From: Serratia rhizosphaerae
GTDB taxonomy: Bacteria; Pseudomonadota; Gammaproteobacteria; Enterobacterales; Enterobacteriaceae
Assembly: GCF_009817885.1 (NCBI RefSeq)
Contig: NZ_CP041764.1
Span: forward strand, 124,001-188,000
DNA length: 64,000 bases
Direction: 5' to 3'
The first letter of the stretch is position 1, and each line of letters starts with the position of its first letter. Under the pieces are notes generated by a model that saw only the letters and a list, made by a program, of their open reading frames with translations, was not told where the DNA came from and ran no database searches. Below are positions 60,580 through 64,000 of the stretch, piece by piece. The position numbers were made by a program, and so were the translations under genes.

Positions 60580-61212
60580 ATGACAACTCAAATCTCCGCA
60601 GAAACAATTTCGTTGACCGTTCATCAAAACACACCTGTGATCACAACCGAACTATTAGCATGTTTATACGGTGCTGAGCCGCTGCGTCTTCGTAATAATT
60701 TCAGCCGCAACAAAAATCGCTTCATCGAAGGTAAACACTATTTTTTGGTAAAAGGCGAAGAACTTGCAAAGTTGAGAGTATCTTTAAGAGACTCTCAAAA
60801 TCCGATCGCTGGTAATGTTCGCGCCTTAACGCTCTGGACAGAACGCGGCGCCGCCCGACACGCAAAAATGCTCGAAACCGATCAGGCATGGGAGGTTTTC
60901 GAAAAACTCGAGGATCATTACTTCAACCAACAAAAAAATCCTCCAGCACCACCCTCCCCAAAACCCTACGCCACCATCACTTATTTCGAAAACGACCTAC
61001 CAGTCAACAGCCGCCTTCTCGTTCCTGGCGAAATCGTCATAACGCCCGACTCCTGCCTTGAACACGTCAGACGCGCTGGTTATGTCGTCGTTTCCTGCGA
61101 TGACGTCGGCAAACTCACTCTCAATGAGCTACAGGAGATGGCCACACAGACGAGAAAAGCACACGAACACTGGCAGAAGCAATATCAGAATTTGAAAAAG
61201 AGATCCGACTGA
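60580..61212 (+). CDS. Phage antirepressor with ORF6N domain, copy 2
   Basis: This 210-residue paralogue of the gene at 59649 has an ORF6N domain (SLTVHQNTPVITTELLACLY, SRNKNRFIEGKHYFLV) that clearly differs from copy 1. From LWTERGAARHAKML to the end it is almost the same protein. At DNA level 60832-61215 matches 59901-60290 with few changes. Leader hairpin GGTGAT/ATCACC (60545-60550 and 60561-60566) lies before its ribosome site. A terminator follows at 61381. Confidence 0.87.
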   Translation: MTTQISAETISLTVHQNTPVITTELLACLYGAEPLRLRNNFSRNKNRFIEGKHYFLVKGEELAKLRVSLRDSQNPIAGNVRALTLWTERGAARHAKMLETDQAWEVFEKLEDHYFNQQKNPPAPPSPKPYATITYFENDLPVNSRLLVPGEIVITPDSCLEHVRRAGYVVVSCDDVGKLTLNELQEMATQTRKAHEHWQKQYQNLKKRSD

Positions 61213-61380
61213 CTGTAAGCCTTTCGCGAACAGTACAAAATTAAACCAATCAAGAAGTGAAAATAATCTCCTAAAAGTTTAATGTTGCTCTTAACAAATC
61301 AGTGTGTGGTTTGTTAATCCTGTGGATAGTATCAACACAAGTGCAGAATGCTTGTGAGTCATAGTAAATCCCTAACTTTT

Positions 61381-61415
61381 CCGCCTCGCTATCTCCGTGA
61401 GGCGGCTTTTTTTTT
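61381..61415 (+). terminator. Terminator after antirepressor 2
   Basis: CCGCCTC (61381-61387) pairs with GAGGCGG (61399-61405), followed by CTTTTTTTTT. Confidence 0.9.
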
Positions 61416-61745
61416 GCAATGCGTCACCACCGTTTGGTTAACGGTGTCACATTTGGTAACCCGTTCACCCGATGAGTGCAGTCCATTACCGTTCTCAGGT
61501 CAAAAAACAGACAGCCTAAACAATTATGGTTATTTTATAAAACAGAAAAATCATACATAGAAAGAAGACAAAGAAAGATAAAACCGCCAATACAAGAGAG
61601 TATTTTTTCATATCAACCTCCTTTTAATAAGTTCAACATGCTTAATCAAAAAATCAGCCAACGCAATCAATCACTAATGTAAAAAAAAACCAAAGATAAG
61701 TGGTAGCGCACCGCTTATAAAACATGATGATGTTACTCAACCCAA

Positions 61746-61888
61746 GAAAATCCAAAAATAAACACAAAAGCAGCTGAAATCCCCCCCCATAAAAACTACT
61801 ATTCCACTGCACATACCCCGATTTGTGCACGATGTATTCACAACCCGTTGTTTCGCCCTCGGCTTCCGTAGGGCGCTTTTTTTTCGAA
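61746..61888 (+). repeat. Direct repeat, left copy, with terminator
   Basis: About 143 bp similar (roughly 80 percent by eye) to 63116-63259. Shared parts include AAACACAAAA, AGCTGAAATCC, and the hairpin CGCCCT/AGGGCG with a T-run at its 3' end (61854-61884). A further shared tail, CATGTTCGGCCTCCCTCCAC at 61969, corresponds to sequence at 63311. Confidence 0.75.
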
Positions 61889-62073
61889 CCGATAGTAGGA
61901 TGAAGCCGTGTTGCCTTCATTTCTTATATATTGTAAATACGCTAATTGTTACAGCGGTCTTGCTTTTCATGTTCGGCCTCCCTCCACCCACCCACACAAT
62001 GACGATGAATTGAATAAAAAACCCAAACATGCAATTTAAGATCACTTACTGTGAAAGTCACAAAGAGAAAATT

Positions 62074-62892
62074 ATGCCTTCAATCTCCGTATGCATCTTG
62101 ACCCACAACTCTGAACGCTTACTGCGAAAGGTGCTCCCGCCAGCATTACAAATTGCAGATGAGCTGATTATTGTTGACTCCGGAAGCACTGACTCTACAT
62201 TATCAATTTGTCGAGATTTTTCTATCCATCCTAAATCACACCCCTTCGAAACTCATGGGAGACAAATGAACTTTGCAATAGGACTGGCCCGACATGATTG
62301 GATTCTATGTTTAGATAGCGACGAAATAATGGATGAGACAACGGTAAAAGCCATTACCAAATTTAAATTATCATCCCCATTGGAAAACCAAGCGTACAGG
62401 ATAAAGAGAATCTGGTTTGTTTTAGGCAAACCAGTTAGGACTATCTACCCCGTATCTTCACCCGACTATCCAATCCGCCTTTTCAATCGCACTGTCGCGC
62501 GCTTTAATGATTCACCAGTAGATGATGCAGTCGAGGGTAGTATAGCTGAAACAGCCTTGATTCCAGGGAGTGTCCATCACGATACCTTTCATTCGATAGA
62601 TGAGGTTTTTAACAAGTTGAATAATTACACACGTCGAGCCGTGAAATACAGACAGTTTCGTCCATCTATCGCTCGGGGAATAGCAAGCGCCATCGGTGCT
62701 TTTTTTAAATGGTATCTATTTAGTGGTTCTTGGAAGGAAGGCTGGGTTGGTATCATCACTGGTTTTTATGCAACAGCATACAGTTTCTTGAAATACTTCA
62801 GAGCATGGTGCAGCGAGCAGCAGAATAAATCAGCCAGTGAATACACCATGAAAAAACGAACAATCAGGCGAAAAAATCATTTTGAAAGTTAA
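62074..62892 (+). CDS. Family 2 glycosyltransferase, WaaE-like
   Basis: The ATG at 62074 follows AAAGAGA. The 272-residue protein is a GT-A glycosyltransferase: MPSISVCILTHNSERLLRKV, DELIIVDSGSTDST, and the metal-binding DxD as CLDSDE (81-84). The C-terminal part (SIARGIASAIGAFFKWYLFSGSWKEG) is hydrophobic and may lie on the membrane. It resembles WaaE/KdtX enzymes that add glucose to the LPS core. Its AT-rich codons and its place between phage repeats suggest cargo that changes the host surface. Confidence 0.87.
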   Translation: MPSISVCILTHNSERLLRKVLPPALQIADELIIVDSGSTDSTLSICRDFSIHPKSHPFETHGRQMNFAIGLARHDWILCLDSDEIMDETTVKAITKFKLSSPLENQAYRIKRIWFVLGKPVRTIYPVSSPDYPIRLFNRTVARFNDSPVDDAVEGSIAETALIPGSVHHDTFHSIDEVFNKLNNYTRRAVKYRQFRPSIARGIASAIGAFFKWYLFSGSWKEGWVGIITGFYATAYSFLKYFRAWCSEQQNKSASEYTMKKRTIRRKNHFES

Positions 62893-62910
62893 TTTAATTC
62901 TAATATATAT

Positions 62911-62999
62911 TTTCCCTCACCCTGTCACTCATACAGTGACGGGTACATCACGGAAACGGGCAGTGGCAACTAGCCGAGTGGCTTACGCCACCCAATTAT
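62911..62999 (+). repeat. Partial repeat copy after the glycosyltransferase
   Basis: CCCTCACCCTGTCAC, ACATCACGG, GGCAGTGGCA and GCCACCCAAT occur in the same order as in 63318-63410 near the end of the tail fibre unit. It appears to be a decayed copy of the coding sequence at 63258-63461. Confidence 0.6.
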
Positions 63000-63015
63000 G
63001 AGATAAAGAGAAATA

Positions 63016-63102
63016 ATGAGTTATCGCGGTAAGGCTTGGTTAACTGTTTTTGGAGCATGCTTTCTTTTTTGGTGGGGGGTAGTGGCTATAACCATTCTCT
63101 AA
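63016..63102 (+). CDS. 28-residue YmiA-like membrane protein
   Basis: A short frame encodes MSYRGKAWLTVFGACFLFWW then GVVAITIL. A basic start and one membrane helix with the KAWL-x-VF...FW pattern resemble E. coli YmiA (KAWLAVFLGSALFW as recalled). AAAGAGA lies 5 bp before the ATG. It follows the glycosyltransferase by 123 bp and precedes the right repeat. YmiA function is unknown. Confidence 0.7.
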   Translation: MSYRGKAWLTVFGACFLFWWGVVAITIL

Positions 63103-63115
63103 CTAGCCTCACTCG

Positions 63116-63259
63116 AAAAATCCAAAATTAAACACAAAAATAGCTGAAATCCTCCCCCAAAAAAACCACTATGTCGCTGCACATTCCCAGATGTTTGCAT
63201 GATGTATCTCCATATCCGTTTTTTCGCCCTCGGTTTCCGTAGGGCGTTTTTTTCGAATT
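63116..63259 (+). repeat. Direct repeat, right copy, with terminator
   Basis: Counterpart of 61746-61888, including the hairpin CGCCCT-CGGTTTCCGT-AGGGCG followed by TTTTTTT (63225-63253). It would end the glycosyltransferase-YmiA unit. Confidence 0.75.
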
Positions 63260-63461
63260 ATGGCGAGGTGAGGTTCAAGCGCGAGAACATGGTTGCAGTC
63301 GTGCCCTGCTTCATGTTCGTCCTCACCCTGCCACCCAAATCAATGACGAAGGCATCACGGTAAAGCGGCAGTGGCATGAACGAGACCGTGTTGCTTTCGT
63401 CACCCAATATGGCGGGGTAGCTTTTCAGGGAGTGAATGTTCCAGCACCCCGCCTTCCTCAC
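63258..63461 (-). CDS. Short ORF overlapping the tail fibre stop codon
   Basis: A 67-codon frame starts with GTG at 63461, overlapping the TGA of the tail fibre gene as GTGA, which would allow coupled translation. The product includes AILGDESNTVSFMPLPLYRD and FVIDLGGRVRTNMKQ. I do not recognise it; a fibre-associated small protein is possible. A broken copy of the middle part lies at 62911-62999. Confidence 0.45.
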   Translation of the reverse strand: MRKAGCWNIHSLKSYPAILGDESNTVSFMPLPLYRDAFVIDLGGRVRTNMKQGTTATMFSRLNLTSP

Positions 63462-64000
63462 TCTGTTTCCTGATACGGCATAATCTCACCGTACATCCCC
63501 GCCTCCGCGTTCCGATAAATAATCGGCCCATACGAGGTGCGGTCTGATGCCATGGCAGTAAATGGATGCCACTGGCCATTGACTAATATCTCGCAATCAA
63601 AAGCTGCCGTTACGCCCGGATAGCAGTACTGGCAATTTCGCACATTCGCTGCCAGCCTGGCGCTCTCAAGCATTACCGTGGGTGTCAGTAAGGTGGTGCC
63701 GTCAGTACGGGCCATGACTGTAACCGTTGTCTCCGCAACTTCAGCTGACGCTAAAATCCCCCATATAGCCCAGGTACCAGCGACTTGTATGCCCGATACA
63801 TAGACTGAGCCATCAGGCAACAATCCCGCGTAAGACAACCTGGAGCCAGCCCACGTACCACCGGCCTCCGCGGAGTTTTCACCATTAATGACCTGCATCA
63901 GCGCTGTAGAGCCCGGGTCGCCTACATGGGGAAGTCCAACAGCACCGTCATTGCCTTGCGGAATGCCAAAATTAATCGTTTGGTTGGGGGCATCACCAGT
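63458..64000 (-). CDS. Phage tail fibre / receptor-binding protein, C-terminal part
   Basis: The frame is open from the window edge to a TGA at 63458 (180 residues seen). It begins with a collagen-like stretch (INFGIPQGNDGAVGLPHVGD). A compact C-terminal domain follows, with GGTWAGSRLSYAGLLPDGS, four cysteines including NCQYCYPGVTAAFDCE, and EAGMYGEIMPYQETE. Such layouts are common in tail fibres, where the C-terminal tip binds the host receptor. The start lies beyond 64000. Confidence 0.75.
   Translation of the reverse strand, partial: TGDAPNQTINFGIPQGNDGAVGLPHVGDPGSTALMQVINGENSAEAGGTWAGSRLSYAGLLPDGSVYVSGIQVAGTWAIWGILASAEVAETTVTVMARTDGTTLLTPTVMLESARLAANVRNCQYCYPGVTAAFDCEILVNGQWHPFTAMASDRTSYGPIIYRNAEAGMYGEIMPYQETE

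Larger units (their letters stand above)
61213..62073 (+). other. Phage intergenic region with terminator and first repeat
   Basis: No supported gene lies in these 861 bp. The region holds the terminator at 61381-61415, the first copy of a direct repeat (61746-61888), and a possible promoter (TTGCCT at 61911, 17 bp, TAAATA at 61934) facing the glycosyltransferase. Confidence 0.5.
58986..64000. mobile_element. Prophage or phage-derived island, left end
   Basis: The region starts at the tRNA-Leu fragment and continues off the window. It carries two ORF6N antirepressor cassettes with structured RNAs, a glycosyltransferase cargo, repeated terminators and a tail fibre gene. Base composition is mixed and more AT-rich than the core genome. 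No integrase or capsid gene is visible, so completeness cannot be judged. Confidence 0.8.

Noticed and set aside
59649..61212. Tandem duplication as an insertion sequence or composite transposon
   Set aside because: No transposase, terminal inverted repeats or target-site duplication were seen; the duplication is of antirepressor cassettes.
61654..61920. 88-codon minus-strand frame covering the left repeat
   Set aside because: It is built from repeat and terminator sequence and has no ribosome site.

Overview
The window is chromosomal DNA from an enterobacterium. Serratia or a close relative in the Yersiniaceae is the best guess, because the core proteins (RNase E, PtsG, ProP, FabDFGH, LpxL, MdoGH) look like E. 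coli orthologues while the gene order and several accessory genes differ from Escherichia. No rRNA, IS transposase or CRISPR array was seen.

Layout. 1-1900: a divergent HxlR regulator / SDR pair and a Zur-type zinT gene. 2044-3700: ptsG with CRP, Mlc and SgrS-type control sequences. 3818-14316: a long minus-strand run, ycfH-holB-tmk-mltG-pabC and fabF-acpP-fabG-fabD-fabH-plsX-rpmF-yceD, for DNA replication, dTTP supply, peptidoglycan processing, folate and type II fatty acid synthesis. 14459-20000: yceF, rluC and rne (RNase E scaffold of the degradosome, with a long leader). 20051-33003: a pyrC/dinI/bssS/solA block with an RcsA-like regulator, tqsA, cytochrome b561-yceI, trhO, an old yellow enzyme, lpxL and mdtG. 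33466-43173: a POT peptide transporter, a VOC protein, aldB-like dehydrogenase, msyB, a GNAT enzyme, yceK and the osmoregulated periplasmic glucan operon mdoGH, with opgC divergent. 45424-53845: cvrA/nhaP2, small membrane proteins, ylaC, a tRNA-like gene, proP and hemB.

53878-58650 is a more AT-rich accessory zone with a LacI regulator, a stand-alone nucleotidyltransferase and several small exported or membrane proteins of unknown function. At 58986 a 3' fragment of a tRNA-Leu(UAA) gene marks the left end of a prophage or satellite running off the right edge. It carries two tandem cassettes, each with a strong promoter, a short structured RNA ending in its own terminator, and an ORF6N-domain antirepressor; then an AT-rich glycosyltransferase plus a 28-residue YmiA-like membrane protein between imperfect direct repeats that each contain a terminator; then the 3' end of a minus-strand tail fibre gene. 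No integrase is in view.

The two most unusual items are a tRNA-like gene at 48918-49013 and the duplicated antirepressor cassettes. The tRNA-like gene has perfect acceptor, D and T arms, encoded CCA, an anticodon arm of about 38 nt, and a near-perfect 24-bp palindrome over its -10 box. In the antirepressor cassettes the C-terminal halves are almost identical and the N-terminal domains and RNAs have diverged. Gene names rest on reading the proteins against remembered family sequences; no database search was run.
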